Part shown: one piece after another, positions 46,002 through 55,165 of the stretch
Position numbering within the stretch: position 1 is the stretch's first letter
Layout of the letters: every line of letters starts with the position of its first letter
Translations under genes and position numbers: made by a program
NCBI GenBank assembly: GCA_038206235.1
Contig: JBBRBB010000017.1
Location: 1-64,000, forward strand
DNA length: 64,000 nt
DNA from: JBBRBB01 sp038206235
Lineage (GTDB): Bacteria; Bacteroidota; Bacteroidia; Chitinophagales; Chitinophagaceae
Direction of reading: 5' to 3'
The notes under the pieces: generated by a model
Databases searched by the model: none
Told to the model about the DNA's origin: nothing
What the model saw: the letters and a program-made list of their open reading frames with translations, nothing else

Positions 46002-46785
46002 TTATACAATATTCCTTTTAATCGCCTTCGAAATAGCCTCGCCCTTTGAATGCACCTGCAGCTTTTCATAAATATTCCTGATGTGCCCGCCAACAGTATC
46101 AATGCTGATGAAACATTTTTCCGCAATCAATTTATCACTCATTCCATCTACAAGACAGGACAGAATTTCTTTTTCTCTTGATGTAAGGTTCGATGAGTCA
46201 TTTTTCACTGGTGATGTTTGTGAGCGGAACATCTTCAAAACCTTGAATGCAATGCTTGGTGTCATTGGTGCACCGCCCTCATAAACTTCTTCGATAGCTT
46301 CAAGTATAAGTGAGGGTGGCGTGTTTTTTAAAATATATCCTTCAGCGCCGTTGCAGATGGATGCAAAAACTTTTTCATCTTCTTCAAAAATGGTTTCCAT
46401 TAAAATTTTTACAGCGGGAAATTTTTCTTTTATCAGCCGGGCAGCTTCTATCCCTGACATGCCGGGCATCTCAATATCCATCAACACAACAGCGGGGTTT
46501 TGATTTGTGAATGTCGCTGATTCGTTCGTTGCAATTGGGAAATGCGCCTGCACATCTGAAACCCGGCGAACCGTAACAAAGCGGCTGATGCCTGCATAAC
46601 TACCCAACCAAATATTGCCATCATTATCTTCAATGATTCCTGAAATAATATTGCTTGCAAAACCATCCTTTGCAGTGAATGCCCTGAATTTTTTTGTTGC
46701 AGGATTAAAAACATTCAGCCCTCCGCCTTGTGTTGTAAAATAAATATAACCCTGTTTTGTTTCATAGTAATGTTCAATAATGTAT
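46002..46785 (-). pseudogene. Fused remnant of a two-component propeller sensor and a LuxR-type response regulator
   Basis: One continuous minus-strand frame from about 46785, just after an in-frame TGA, to 46002 has no start codon at its head. The first 60 residues are a Reg_prop sensor propeller fragment: GGGLNVFNPATKKFRAFTAK, then IIEDNDGNIWLGSYAGISRF. After a junction it becomes a NarL/FixJ regulator from about the middle of the receiver domain: VVLMDIEMPGMSGIEAARLI (phosphoacceptor Asp), the Thr and Lys of the receiver, then a LuxR helix-turn-helix with LTSREKEILSCLVDGMSDKL. The first acidic pair of the receiver is missing. A deletion probably joined the two genes in frame. The part from 46607 (TTG) could still be translated. 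Confidence 0.75.
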
Positions 46786-46913
46786 TTTTTATATTTTCAA
46801 TCGGAAGGATTTTCGAAGACAGAGAAGTTAGTTGTGGTTAAATATTTTCCCAAATCAAATATTAAAAAAGTCCCGGTACGGCATCGGGATTATTAAACTG
46901 AAATAAAAAAGGA

Positions 46914-46936
46914 GTTGTCCTGCCTTGCAGGACAAC
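46914..46936 (-). terminator. Terminator of the rplM-rpsI-rpsB-tsf operon
   Basis: A 10-bp stem (46914-46923 with 46927-46936) and 3-nt loop lie after the tsf stop. On the minus strand a T-rich run (TCCTTTTTTATTT) follows at 46900-46912. Confidence 0.85.
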
Positions 46937-46962
46937 CCTTAAAAAATATTCAGCCAAGAAAA

Positions 46963-47799
46963 TTATCCCAAAGCCACTCTCTTAAATTCTGTTACTTTAA
47001 TATTGGCTTCTGCACTCTTTAAATAATCTGCAACACTCTTGCTGTTTTCTTTTACAAAGGGCTGAGCCAATAAAGTTTGCTCTTTAAAGAATGCATTGAG
47101 CTTACCGTCTGCAATTTTGCCAAGCATGTCATCTGTTTTGCCCGCCATTTTAGGGTCTTGCTTCATTTGCTCTATGGCAATATTTTTTTCACGCTCTATT
47201 GTTTCTTTCGGCACAGATGCAGAGTCAACTGCAATAGGATTCATAGCCGCTATTTGCATTGCCACATCCTTACCAATTTCTGCAGCTTCTTTATTTAATC
47301 CTACCAATACACCTATACGATTTGAGCCATGAATGTATGATGCAACATAAGGCGCTTCGATTCTTTCGAATTTGGTGATTGCAATCTTTTCTCCAATAGA
47401 AGCTAATTTTTCATTTACCATATCAGCTACTTTAGTTCCATTGATTTCTGCGCTATTTAATTCCTCAATGCTTTTTACATTGTTATTTATGGCAGCGTCT
47501 GCAATACTTTGTGCAAAAGCTACGAAGTCTTTGTTCTTCGAAACGAAATCTGTTTCTGAACTTATGCAAACTATAATTCCGAATTTATTATCAGCATTTG
47601 TTTTTGCTAATACTACTCCCTCCTTTGCTTCACGGTCGCTGCGTTTGGCAGCTACTTTTTGTCCGTGCTTTCGGAGCCAATCTATAGCGGCTTCAAAATC
47701 GCCATTAGTTTCTGTTAATGCTTTACGGCAATCCATCATGCCGGCGCCGGTTGCCTGGCGAAGCTTATTAATATCGGATGCTGTTATTGTTGTTGTCAT
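46963..47799 (-). CDS. tsf: Translation elongation factor Ts
   Basis: A 278-residue EF-Ts. The N-terminal UBA-like domain has TASDINKLRQATGAGMMDCR, KALTETNGDFEAAIDWLRKH, and the GTP-exchange region TDFVSKNKDFVAFAQSIAD carries the TDFV motif. It recycles EF-Tu by exchanging GDP for GTP. It is downstream of rpsB, 199 nt away. The minus strand before its start has a small 5-bp hairpin (CCTCC...GGAGG) and an AGGAG Shine-Dalgarno-like site, unusual for this phylum; the hairpin lies close to the start and could influence initiation. Confidence 0.96.
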   Translation of the reverse strand: MTTTITASDINKLRQATGAGMMDCRKALTETNGDFEAAIDWLRKHGQKVAAKRSDREAKEGVVLAKTNADNKFGIIVCISSETDFVSKNKDFVAFAQSIADAAINNNVKSIEELNSAEINGTKVADMVNEKLASIGEKIAITKFERIEAPYVASYIHGSNRIGVLVGLNKEAAEIGKDVAMQIAAMNPIAVDSASVPKETIEREKNIAIEQMKQDPKMAGKTDDMLGKIADGKLNAFFKEQTLLAQPFVKENSKSVADYLKSAEANIKVTEFKRVALG

Positions 47800-47998
47800 T
47801 ATACTCTCCTAACCTCCCTGAACGGAGGATTTTTTAGTTTATAAAATTCTAATTGTGTTTTTAAAGTTGATAAAAACCGAAAACTATAGCGCATTATAGT
47901 TATGCAGTTGAAGAAGGAACGATGCCCGCCAGTACCAAAAAAAAATTCTTATTCATTCATTATGATGATTGAAACATATTCAACCTTTCAACTTTAAT

Positions 47999-48892
47999 TT
48001 ACCTCCCTGCGCCTGCGGGTCTTCTGCCACCTGAAGACCGACGACGGGGAGAAGCACCACCTGGCGATTGTTGACCACCCCCACGATTGCCACGACGACC
48101 GCGTCCACCCTCTGCCTGAGCTTCGGCTTCAAGACGACGGGCTTTTGCCTCGTTTTCATTGCTGCCAGCTTCATCATCTGTTTCATCATCTTTCGCTAAC
48201 TGGCGTTCAGCTAAACCTTCTGCAATGGCCGCCGTAACATAATTGGTGATGATGGCAATTGATTTTGTTGCATCATCATTTGCAGGGATTGCAAAATCAA
48301 CTTTGTTTGGATCACTGTTCGTATCAACCATTCCAAAGGTTGTGATGCCAAGACGCTTGGCTTCTGCAAGGGCAATGTGCTCATGACCAATATCTACTAT
48401 AAAAAGCGCCGCAGGCAAACGACCTAATTGTGCAATTCCTCCAAGCACCTTTTCCATTTTGTCTTTGTCGCGGGTTAAAGTAAGACGCTCTTTTTTTGTG
48501 AGGCTTTCAGCGCTGCCATCGTTGAGCATTTTTTCAATGTTCTGCATTTTTTTCACACTCTTACGCACGGTATTAAAATTGGTAAGCATGCCGCCAAGCC
48601 AGCGCTCTGTTGCAAAGGGCATATTTACTTTTACAGCACAATCATAAACAATTTCCTTAGCCTGTTTTTTGGTGGCAACAAACATTATTTTTTTTCCGTT
48701 CTTGGCAATTTGTTTTAAGGCTGCTGTAGCTTCCTGCAATTGATCTACCGTTCTATTAAGGTCTATTATATGTATGCCCTTTTTCTCGGCGAAAATGTAG
48801 GGCAACATTTTAGGATTCCACTTCTTTTTCAGGTGACCGAAATGAACACCTGCATCGAGTAATTGCTGCTGAAGTGAAGTGCTGTTTTCCAT
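47999..48892 (-). CDS. rpsB: 30S ribosomal protein S2
   Basis: A 297-residue S2 with the usual body: LLDAGVHFGHLKKKWNPKML, IFAEKKGIHIIDLNRTVDQL, FVATKKQAKEIVYDCAVKVN, and GMVDTNSDPNKVDFAIPAND near the end. It is over 50 residues longer than the E. coli form because of a C-terminal tail rich in Glu/Ala and then Gly/Arg (GGRGRRGNRGGGQQSPGG), which is low-complexity and probably flexible. It is an essential protein of the small subunit. It is the third gene of the rplM-rpsI-rpsB-tsf operon. Confidence 0.97.
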   Translation of the reverse strand: MENSTSLQQQLLDAGVHFGHLKKKWNPKMLPYIFAEKKGIHIIDLNRTVDQLQEATAALKQIAKNGKKIMFVATKKQAKEIVYDCAVKVNMPFATERWLGGMLTNFNTVRKSVKKMQNIEKMLNDGSAESLTKKERLTLTRDKDKMEKVLGGIAQLGRLPAALFIVDIGHEHIALAEAKRLGITTFGMVDTNSDPNKVDFAIPANDDATKSIAIITNYVTAAIAEGLAERQLAKDDETDDEAGSNENEAKARRLEAEAQAEGGRGRRGNRGGGQQSPGGASPRRRSSGGRRPAGAGR

Positions 48893-48931
48893 TTATATTT
48901 AATATTTAAAATTGAAGATTGAAGATTGGGG

Positions 48932-49321
48932 CTAACGTTTGGAGAACTGAAAACTCTTGCGTGCTTTTTTGTGACCGAATTTTTTACGCTCCACACCACG
49001 CGGGTCACGTTTTAAATGTCCGCCCAATTTTAGTGCAGGGCGATATTCAGGATTTATTTCAAGCAATGCTCTTGCTATTCCAAGCTTTGCTGCTTCTGCC
49101 TGACCTTTTAAGCCACCGCCGCCTGCATTTATTTTCACATCGTATTTATCAAGTGATTCGATTGTTTTTAAAGGGGCTTCTACCTGATTTTGAAGATAGA
49201 CAAGCGGAAAATATTCTTTATAATTTTTTCCATTAATTGTAATGTTGCCCATACCCTTGCTCATGAATATGCGTGTGATGGCTTCTTTACGGCGACCCAC
49301 TGCGGTTTTTTGTTTTTCCAT
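48932..49321 (-). CDS. rpsI: 30S ribosomal protein S9
   Basis: A 129-residue S9 from the ATG at 49321 (MEKQKTAVGRRKEAITRIFM); an in-frame ATG seven codons upstream is less likely. Family signatures are KINAGGGGLKGQAEAAKLGI, RALLEINPEYRPALK and the basic C-terminal tail ERKKFGHKKARKSFQFSKR that reaches into the ribosomal P site. It lies between rplM and rpsB. Confidence 0.97.
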   Translation of the reverse strand: MEKQKTAVGRRKEAITRIFMSKGMGNITINGKNYKEYFPLVYLQNQVEAPLKTIESLDKYDVKINAGGGGLKGQAEAAKLGIARALLEINPEYRPALKLGGHLKRDPRGVERKKFGHKKARKSFQFSKR

Positions 49322-49383
49322 GTTTTGTAGCTTTTCAGTCATCAGCTATCAGGCATCAGCCTTTAGCCGGAGTGAATTTGAAT

Positions 49384-49827
49384 TTAGAATTTTATTTCTT
49401 TAGGTTGTTGTGCAGTATGCGGATGCTGCGGGCCTGTATACACAAATAATTTTTTGAACATTTTTCGTCCTAAACGATTTTTAGGCAACATGCCTTTTAT
49501 CGCTCTCTCTACAATCACTTCCGGTCTTCGCCTGATTAAATCTATTGCGGCTTCTTCTTTTTTTCCGCCGGGATAACCTGAGAAGTTGATGTACATTTTG
49601 TCTTCCAACTTATTGCCCGTGAAAATAACTTTTTCGGCATTAGTTACAATTACATAATCGCCGCAATCAACATGAGGAGTGTAGTAAGCTTTGTTTTTAC
49701 CGCGCAAAATCGCTGCGATATTTGCACATATACGGCCTACGGTTTCGTTGGTGCCGTCAACAATGTACCAGTTACGCTGCAGGGTAGTCTCGTTCGCATG
49801 TTTGGTGGTGAAATGAAGTTTACTCAT
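49384..49827 (-). CDS. rplM: 50S ribosomal protein L13
   Basis: A 147-residue L13. Signatures are WYIVDGTNETVGRICANIAA, LRGKNKAYYTPHVDCGDYVI, FTGNKLEDKMYINFSGYPGG and MLPKNRLGRKMFKKLFVYTG. It is an early-binding large-subunit protein and the first gene of the operon. The promoter predicted at 49883-49914 would give a leader of about 50 nt, and rpsI follows after 62 nt. Confidence 0.97.
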   Translation of the reverse strand: MSKLHFTTKHANETTLQRNWYIVDGTNETVGRICANIAAILRGKNKAYYTPHVDCGDYVIVTNAEKVIFTGNKLEDKMYINFSGYPGGKKEEAAIDLIRRRPEVIVERAIKGMLPKNRLGRKMFKKLFVYTGPQHPHTAQQPKEIKF

Positions 49828-49882
49828 TCTGTTTTTGTTTTGTTGCTATCGTCATCCCGACGGCAATTTTTAAAATGGGTTG

Positions 49883-49914
49883 CAAAGGTGCAGGTATAGA
49901 CGTATTTCACCAAA
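49883..49914 (-). promoter_or_regulatory. Predicted promoter of the rplM operon
   Basis: On the minus strand TTTG (49911-49914) lies 20 nt before CACCTTTG (49883-49890), one base off the TAnnTTTG consensus of the phylum. The spacing fits and the distance to rplM is reasonable. The rest of 49828-50164 shows no further structure. Confidence 0.45.
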
Positions 49915-50164
49915 GAATTGGGCAATTATTTTTATCGCACCTGTATAATGGGCTGATTTTTAGTGAAATTTTTCATGGGGTTTTATTAAGGTTATTGACC
50001 GCAGGTGCAAAGAGCACAGAGTTTGCGCATAAAAGTATTAACTATAAATAAAAATTAAAGGTGTTAATCTGGATTGTTGGCATCAGGGTATTGCAACTTA
50101 TACTTAGCATACTTTCAAGGAATTTTTTTAAAGCAGATTAGATTGAATTCAATAATTTTACATC

Positions 50165-50394
50165 ATGAGCATTTCTGAAATAAGTTTATACAAAGCGCTA
50201 AAGAGTGAAGTACAAACAGAACTCGGCAATAAAACAAGTCTTTTCTTACCAAAGAAGATAAAATTGACCTTATCGAAAAAATAAATGCTCTTGCAGAAAA
50301 GATGAATAAAGATAAAATTGACCTCATAAAATGGATGTTTGGTTTTTGGTTTACAATCATTCTCCTGCTTCTTGCAAATTGGTTTTTGAAATAA
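50165..50394 (+). pseudogene. Coiled-coil/membrane protein, decayed copy 1 of the array
   Basis: It starts MSISEISLYKAL like the intact copy 2 but lacks about 17 residues after KALK (an in-frame deletion). After NKT it has a frameshift, so the frame from the ATG stops after 39 codons. The second frame resumes FLTKEDKIDLIEKINALAEK and ends with a membrane segment MFGFWFTIILLLLANWFLK at 50394. TAATTTTA lies just before the ATG, as for copy 2. Confidence 0.75.
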
Positions 50395-50442
50395 TAACGT
50401 TCCCCAAAACGTGTTCCCTTCATAATTTACTAATTTTACACA

Positions 50443-50706
50443 ATGAGCATTTCTGAAATAAGTTTGTACAAAGCACTTAAGACAAAACTTGGAGATGAAA
50501 CCGCCGATGAATTGGTTGAATTTGTAAAGAGTGAAGTGCAAACAGAATTGCAAAATAAAACTGATACATTTTTAACGAAAGAAGACAAAATTGATCTAAT
50601 AGACAGGATTAATAAAGCAAAAACTGAAACCATAATTTGGATTGTTGGTATTGGGGTACTGCAATTTGTGTTAATGATGCTTGCTAAATACTTTTTTAAC
50701 CCCTGA
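50443..50706 (+). CDS. Small DUF1640-like coiled-coil protein with a C-terminal membrane segment (intact copy 2)
   Basis: An 87-residue protein: N-terminal MSISEISLYKALKTKLGDET, a charged helical middle with VKSEVQTELQNKT and FLTKEDKIDLIDRINKAK, then the membrane segment TIIWIVGIGVLQFVLMMLAK. The arrangement recalls small DUF1640/CCDC90-like proteins of bacteria, whose role is unknown. It lies between decayed copies 1 and 3 and is the only intact member. It may be expressed from TAATTTTA, which lies immediately upstream of its ATG. Confidence 0.65.
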   Translation: MSISEISLYKALKTKLGDETADELVEFVKSEVQTELQNKTDTFLTKEDKIDLIDRINKAKTETIIWIVGIGVLQFVLMMLAKYFFNP

Positions 50707-50709
50707 TGT

Positions 50710-50896
50710 ATGGAATATAAGGCAAGCACTTTTCTTACCAAAGAGGATAAAATAGATTTTGATTGAAAAAATGAATAAAGACGAAACTGTCCTTCTTGAA
50801 AAGATGAACAAAGATAAAATTGACCTCATAAAATGGATGTTTGGTTTTTGGATTACCATTGTTCTTATCTTATGCTTCTTGCAAATTGGTTTTTGA
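50710..50896 (+). pseudogene. Coiled-coil/membrane protein, decayed copy 3 of the array
   Basis: It lacks the MSISEISLYK start. It opens with ASTFLTKEDKIDFD and stops by frameshift, then resumes KMNKDETVLLEKMNKDKIDL followed by IKWMFGFWITIVLIL, with another frameshift before the end. Its DKIDLIKWMFGFW coding sequence matches copy 1 nearly base for base over about 40 bases, but not copy 2, so copies 1 and 3 are the closest relatives. Confidence 0.7.
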
Positions 50897-51018
50897 AATA
50901 ACAATGTTCTCTTACCTTATTAAACCCTTCTGTTCTGCCCCGCGTTCTTTAAAAAACTTTGAGCACCAACTTCAATTGAGGCTATGTACATAAATAAAAT
51001 AAAAAAAGGAGTAATTAA

Positions 51019-51291
51019 TACAAGCCTAAGCCATATTTAGCGCTGGCAAAAGCCTTAAAAATAAAACCTTCAGAATTTTCGATTTATAAAGCTGTTGGTA
51101 TTTCAGTTACTGTTTTCAGTAATATTGAGCGCAGCAAAACCAATAACATCACCCTGGAAAGATTGGAACAGATTGCAAAGGCTTTGAATGTGTCTGTTGA
51201 AGAAATTATTTGTAAGCAGGAACAAATACAACTTGGGCTAAAGTCCGTTATACACAAACTATTAGCCCCAGCCTTCAGGCTGCGGCTATAA
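51019..51291 (+). pseudogene. Truncated XRE-family helix-turn-helix regulator
   Basis: An open stretch without a start codon encodes LALAKALKIKPSEFSIYKAV then GISVTVFSNIERSKTNNITL and ERLEQIAKALNVSVEEI. The latter part matches the second half of an XRE/HTH_3 domain (recognition helix, SNIERSK, RLEQIAKAL). The N-terminal helices are missing and the end runs into a repeat hairpin (51264-51287), so the final residues are spurious. No target gene can be inferred. It might once have regulated the neighbouring small-protein array. Confidence 0.65.
51264..51287. repeat. Short GC-rich hairpin AGCCCCAGCC / GGCTGCGGCT
   Basis: The arms 51264-51273 and 51278-51287 pair in 9 of 10 positions around a 4-base loop. 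It looks like a small REP-type unit at the end of the XRE remnant. Confidence 0.65.
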
Positions 51292-51318
51292 ATAAAAACT
51301 CTCCCAAATGTAACAAAG

Positions 51319-51347
51319 CCTCACAGGTTTCACTAAAATCTGTGAGG
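51319..51347. repeat. CCTCACAG / CTGTGAGG hairpin, possible terminator of the RND operon
   Basis: The arms 51319-51326 and 51340-51347 are perfectly complementary. It lies just after the RND permease gene, which ends at 51361 on the minus strand. The T run is weak, so its role as terminator is doubtful. It is related to the hairpin at 9614-9646. Confidence 0.55.
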
Positions 51348-51360
51348 TTTATAAGTGTCA

Positions 51361-54300
51361 TTAAAACCAACTCTTCACAAACGCATCATTCACTTTTGCG
51401 CCTTTCAATTTTTTTGCACGGCGGGCAATATCAAACCAGTGCAGTATTATTGTCAAAATCACAAAAAGAATAAAGAATATAGTAAGCGGTGGAATGCCGA
51501 GAATACTTATCCATCTGCCACCATAAGTTCTGCGCATAGGACGTTTTAATCTTTCGGCAATCAAATACATGCCGGGCACCATAAAGAGTGTCATAAAAAA
51601 TGCGAAGGCAAGACCGAAGATGATTGTCCATGCAAGCGGCTTCCAGAATACGGTATTGTCGCCGCCAAAATAAATATGCGGATTTAATTCTGAGAAGAGC
51701 GTTACAAAATTAATGTTGAAGCCCACACCCAATGGTATTAATGCAAGTATGGCTGCAAGCGCTGTAAGCATTACAGGTATGATACGCGTTTTGCCCGCCT
51801 GTATTACAGCTTCTCTTGTTTTAAGTCCTCTGGCTCTAAGCTCATCTGAAAAATCAATAACCAATATTCCATTCTTAACTACAATGCCTGCAAGACCAAC
51901 AATACCAATGCCCGTCATTACAGAAGATACTTCCATTCGCGTAATTGCAAAACCTAATATCACACCAATGATGCTGAACATAATTTCTGTTAAGATAATA
52001 AGAGGCTTGCTCACAGAATTGAATTGCAATACAAGAATAAAAAGAATAAGCATTAATGCAATCACGAGTGCTTTGCCGAGAAACGAAGTTGTTTCTGCCT
52101 GCTGCTCGCTTTCACCGGTTTGTGAAATGATAACGTTATCGGGCTTGCCATGAAAATTTTCTATGTACTGCGTAATAACTGGATTTACATCGAATGGAGA
52201 AAAGCCGGTTAATACATTTGAGTTTAATGTAATCACACGCTTATAATCTTTTCGCTGCACACTGCCGAGTGTGTTGGTGTAATCAACTTTTACAAATGAA
52301 CTGATAGGAACATTTTTAATTGTACCTGTTGCAAAGTCACGGTAAGTGATTGTCATATTCAGCAAATCGGTAAGGCTTTTTCTTTGCAGGTCATTATTTC
52401 GCAACTGAATTTTATATTCATCTTCACCCTCTTTTATTTTTGATACTTCTCTTCCAAACACAGCCGTTCTTATTTCAGTTCCTATTTGCGCAGAAGAAAT
52501 TCCTTCAATCAATGCACGTTCCCTGTTTACAGTAAGGCTTAGTTCCGGATTATTCAAATCAACATTCATCTTTAATTCTTCTACGCCGGGAACTTGTATA
52601 GAGTCGAGATAATTTTTTAAGGATACGGCTGTTTTTATCAATGCATCTAAATCTTCGCTGGCAACTTCTATATTAATCGGCGGCTCTGTGGGCGGACCAT
52701 TCTGTTCCTGGTCAACACTTATTTGTGCACCGGGAATCCCTTTAATTACTTTGCGTATTGAGTCGAGATAAATATGCGTAGCAAATCCATTTCGTTTTGC
52801 ATATTCAACAAATGAAACCTGTATTCTTCCCAGTTCAGGTCGTGTGCTTCTGTCGCCGCTCATCGGGTCTCCGGCGCCTACAGCAATATTGCTGATAACA
52901 CTTTCAACAATAGGATTGCTCTTGCCATTATTCATACCCAATACAGCATATACTTTATTTTCTAATTGATGCGTAATGGAATCTGTATAATCCACATCAG
53001 TACCAACAGGAAGCTTGAGATAAACATACATTTGATTCGGGTCGCCTGAAGGAAAAAATACAATGGGCACATTTCTGAGTCCAAATAATATAACTGAAAA
53101 AACGAGTAAGCCGAATGTTGCAATTAATAACCATACAGGACGCCATCCTTTCAATGCCCAGCGCAACAACGTTTCATAGTTGCGCATAATGCGCGGCAAT
53201 GCCTTATTTTGAAAACCCCTGATAATATTTTCAAGAACAAAACGATTGAGCAGGGCAAGAAGCGCAAGACATAATAAAAGATTTCCCCAAAATGGCACTC
53301 CAATAACATCAAGCAGAATGCCTGCGCCTGCAACAATCCAGAAAAAGGGTTTTTTAAATATGGCTGATTTAGATTCTTTGGTTTCATCTTCGGGGCGGTT
53401 CATAAAATCCACTGCAAACACAGGGTTCATAATGAATGCAACAATCAACGATGCGGTTAATGTGAAGATGAGCATCGTGGGCAGATAAATCATGAACTTA
53501 CCAATAATCCCCGGCCAAAATAATAATGGAAAGAAGGGACATAGCGTGGTTAATGTTCCCGTAAGCACAGGAATAAATACTTCTCCTGCCGCCATCCTCG
53601 CAGATGTTTGTGAAGTTAATTTTCCTTTTGCCTGCGTAAAAATGCGATGCGTGTTTTCAATCACAACAATCGCATCATCCACGATGATCCCTAATCCAAA
53701 GAGCAATGCAAAGAGCACAATGAAGTTGAGTGTTACATGAGTGCCGATAATTAAATCTGCACCGGGAAGAAATAAAAATGCAACAAACATGCTAAGCGGC
53801 ACAGAGAGCGCAACGAAGAATGCATTCGTTACACCCATGAAGAACATAAGAATAATAAGCACAAGCACAAAACCAATTACAATAGAATTCACCAAATCAT
53901 TAAATGAGGTGCGTGTTGATTTGCTCATATCACCGGTAATTACCACGTCAAGATCACGGGGAAATTGAGCTGCTTTCATTTCATCAACAGCGAGCTTTAC
54001 ATCATCAGAAGTTTGTATCAGGTTTTCACCGGCACGCTTAATGATGTTGAGTGTGATTACATTCCTGCCATTCAGCCTTGCATAGCTTTCTGTTTGCTTT
54101 ACCGTGTCTATAATGGTTGCAATGTCTTTTAAATAAACAGGCGAGCTGTGAATATTAGTTATCACCACCTTCTCTATATCGAATGACGTTTTAAACTGAC
54201 CTTTCAATTGAAGTGTTCTCTTCGTGTTTCCTATTTCGAGCAAGCCCCCTGTCACGTCGGTGTTTTCACGGGCAACGGCATTGGCAATATCATCGTACGT

Positions 54301-54936
54301 AACCCCGGCGCTTTGCATGCGATACCTGTCAACATTAATCTGAAACTCTCTTTCAGGCGCTCCCACAATATCAACACGGTTTATTTCGGGCAGCTCTTCT
54401 AATTTATCCTGAATGTCATCTGCATATTTTTTCAGCCGCTGCATATCGTAATTGCCGTTTACGTTTACATACATGATGGGCTGGTCGCTAAAGCTTACCT
54501 CGAGTGCAGTGGGTTGCTGCGTTAAATCGGTGGGCAAATCCTGCTTCGATTTATCAACAGCATCTTTTACTTTTTGCAGAGCGATGTCTGTTTTTACTTC
54601 GGTATCAAACTCTACAATAATGGCAGAATAATCCTGCTGCGATGTGCTGGTAAGCTTATTAATTTTTACGCCGGTGATGCCTTTAATTTGTTTTTCAATG
54701 GGGCGTGTAACCAGGTTCTCAATATCTCTGGGCGAGTTGCCAATGTAAATCGTTTGCACATAAATGGTGGGAATCACAATATCGGGAAACTGCTCTTTTG
54801 GTAATGTGGCAAACTGGTACACACCTATTAGCGAAATAATAAGCATGAGCAAGTAAATGGATGTTTTATTTTTTATGCTCCAGGTTGTGGGTCCAAATTC
54901 TTTAAATCGTCCTTTTATATTTTCTAATGCGCTCAT
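51361..54936 (-). CDS. RND efflux transporter permease (HAE1-like)
   Basis: A 1191-residue inner-membrane pump subunit. The N-terminus has the first membrane segment SIYLLMLIISLIGVYQFATL and then the PN1-type domain with TIYVQTIYIGNSPRDIENLV. The central membrane block carries GIIVDDAIVVIENTHRIFTQ, with the conserved Asp pair of the proton relay. A second periplasmic region and a second set of segments follow, with GIGIVGLAGIVVKNGILVID. It is longer than AcrB (about 1050) because of extra loops around the central hydrophobic part. It takes up drugs or metabolites and drives them out using proton force, together with the adaptor and TolC-like protein encoded upstream. No substrate can be inferred. 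Confidence 0.93.
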   Translation of the reverse strand: MSALENIKGRFKEFGPTTWSIKNKTSIYLLMLIISLIGVYQFATLPKEQFPDIVIPTIYVQTIYIGNSPRDIENLVTRPIEKQIKGITGVKINKLTSTSQQDYSAIIVEFDTEVKTDIALQKVKDAVDKSKQDLPTDLTQQPTALEVSFSDQPIMYVNVNGNYDMQRLKKYADDIQDKLEELPEINRVDIVGAPEREFQINVDRYRMQSAGVTYDDIANAVARENTDVTGGLLEIGNTKRTLQLKGQFKTSFDIEKVVITNIHSSPVYLKDIATIIDTVKQTESYARLNGRNVITLNIIKRAGENLIQTSDDVKLAVDEMKAAQFPRDLDVVITGDMSKSTRTSFNDLVNSIVIGFVLVLIILMFFMGVTNAFFVALSVPLSMFVAFLFLPGADLIIGTHVTLNFIVLFALLFGLGIIVDDAIVVIENTHRIFTQAKGKLTSQTSARMAAGEVFIPVLTGTLTTLCPFFPLLFWPGIIGKFMIYLPTMLIFTLTASLIVAFIMNPVFAVDFMNRPEDETKESKSAIFKKPFFWIVAGAGILLDVIGVPFWGNLLLCLALLALLNRFVLENIIRGFQNKALPRIMRNYETLLRWALKGWRPVWLLIATFGLLVFSVILFGLRNVPIVFFPSGDPNQMYVYLKLPVGTDVDYTDSITHQLENKVYAVLGMNNGKSNPIVESVISNIAVGAGDPMSGDRSTRPELGRIQVSFVEYAKRNGFATHIYLDSIRKVIKGIPGAQISVDQEQNGPPTEPPINIEVASEDLDALIKTAVSLKNYLDSIQVPGVEELKMNVDLNNPELSLTVNRERALIEGISSAQIGTEIRTAVFGREVSKIKEGEDEYKIQLRNNDLQRKSLTDLLNMTITYRDFATGTIKNVPISSFVKVDYTNTLGSVQRKDYKRVITLNSNVLTGFSPFDVNPVITQYIENFHGKPDNVIISQTGESEQQAETTSFLGKALVIALMLILFILVLQFNSVSKPLIILTEIMFSIIGVILGFAITRMEVSSVMTGIGIVGLAGIVVKNGILVIDFSDELRARGLKTREAVIQAGKTRIIPVMLTALAAILALIPLGVGFNINFVTLFSELNPHIYFGGDNTVFWKPLAWTIIFGLAFAFFMTLFMVPGMYLIAERLKRPMRRTYGGRWISILGIPPLTIFFILFVILTIILHWFDIARRAKKLKGAKVNDAFVKSWF

Positions 54937-55045
54937 AAGAATGTTTTTTATTTTGTAGTCAGTCGTGTCTCGTTACTCATTCCTGATTGCTATCAGGATT
55001 ATGTCGCACTCTTAAAAGTTCTGAACTTTGTTGAACAATTAACAT

Positions 55046-55074
55046 CGGTCTGACGGCTCAAAGCCGTCTGACCG
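55046..55074. repeat. Hairpin repeat with CGGTCTGACGGCT arms
   Basis: The arms 55046-55058 and 55062-55074 pair in all but the central T-T position around a 3-base loop. It is the reverse complement of the hairpin at 9660-9696 except for the loop. It lies between the permease and adaptor genes. Confidence 0.85.
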
Positions 55075-55165
55075 TAAGCCTTCTCTTTAAACAAAATTAT
55101 TTTCGGCTCAAGCCGATGGATACATATTCTTTTGATCGAGGCAATAGATTTTAATTTCAAACTTT

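Noticed and set aside
47813..47828. Terminator before tsf
   Set aside because: The 5-bp stem with a T run would act only on the plus strand, where no gene ends; on the minus strand no T run follows it.
50158..50553. 131-codon minus-strand frame
   Set aside because: It lies opposite the small coiled-coil array, is rich in Phe and Cys as expected of an antisense of AAA/TTT-rich DNA, and has no motif.
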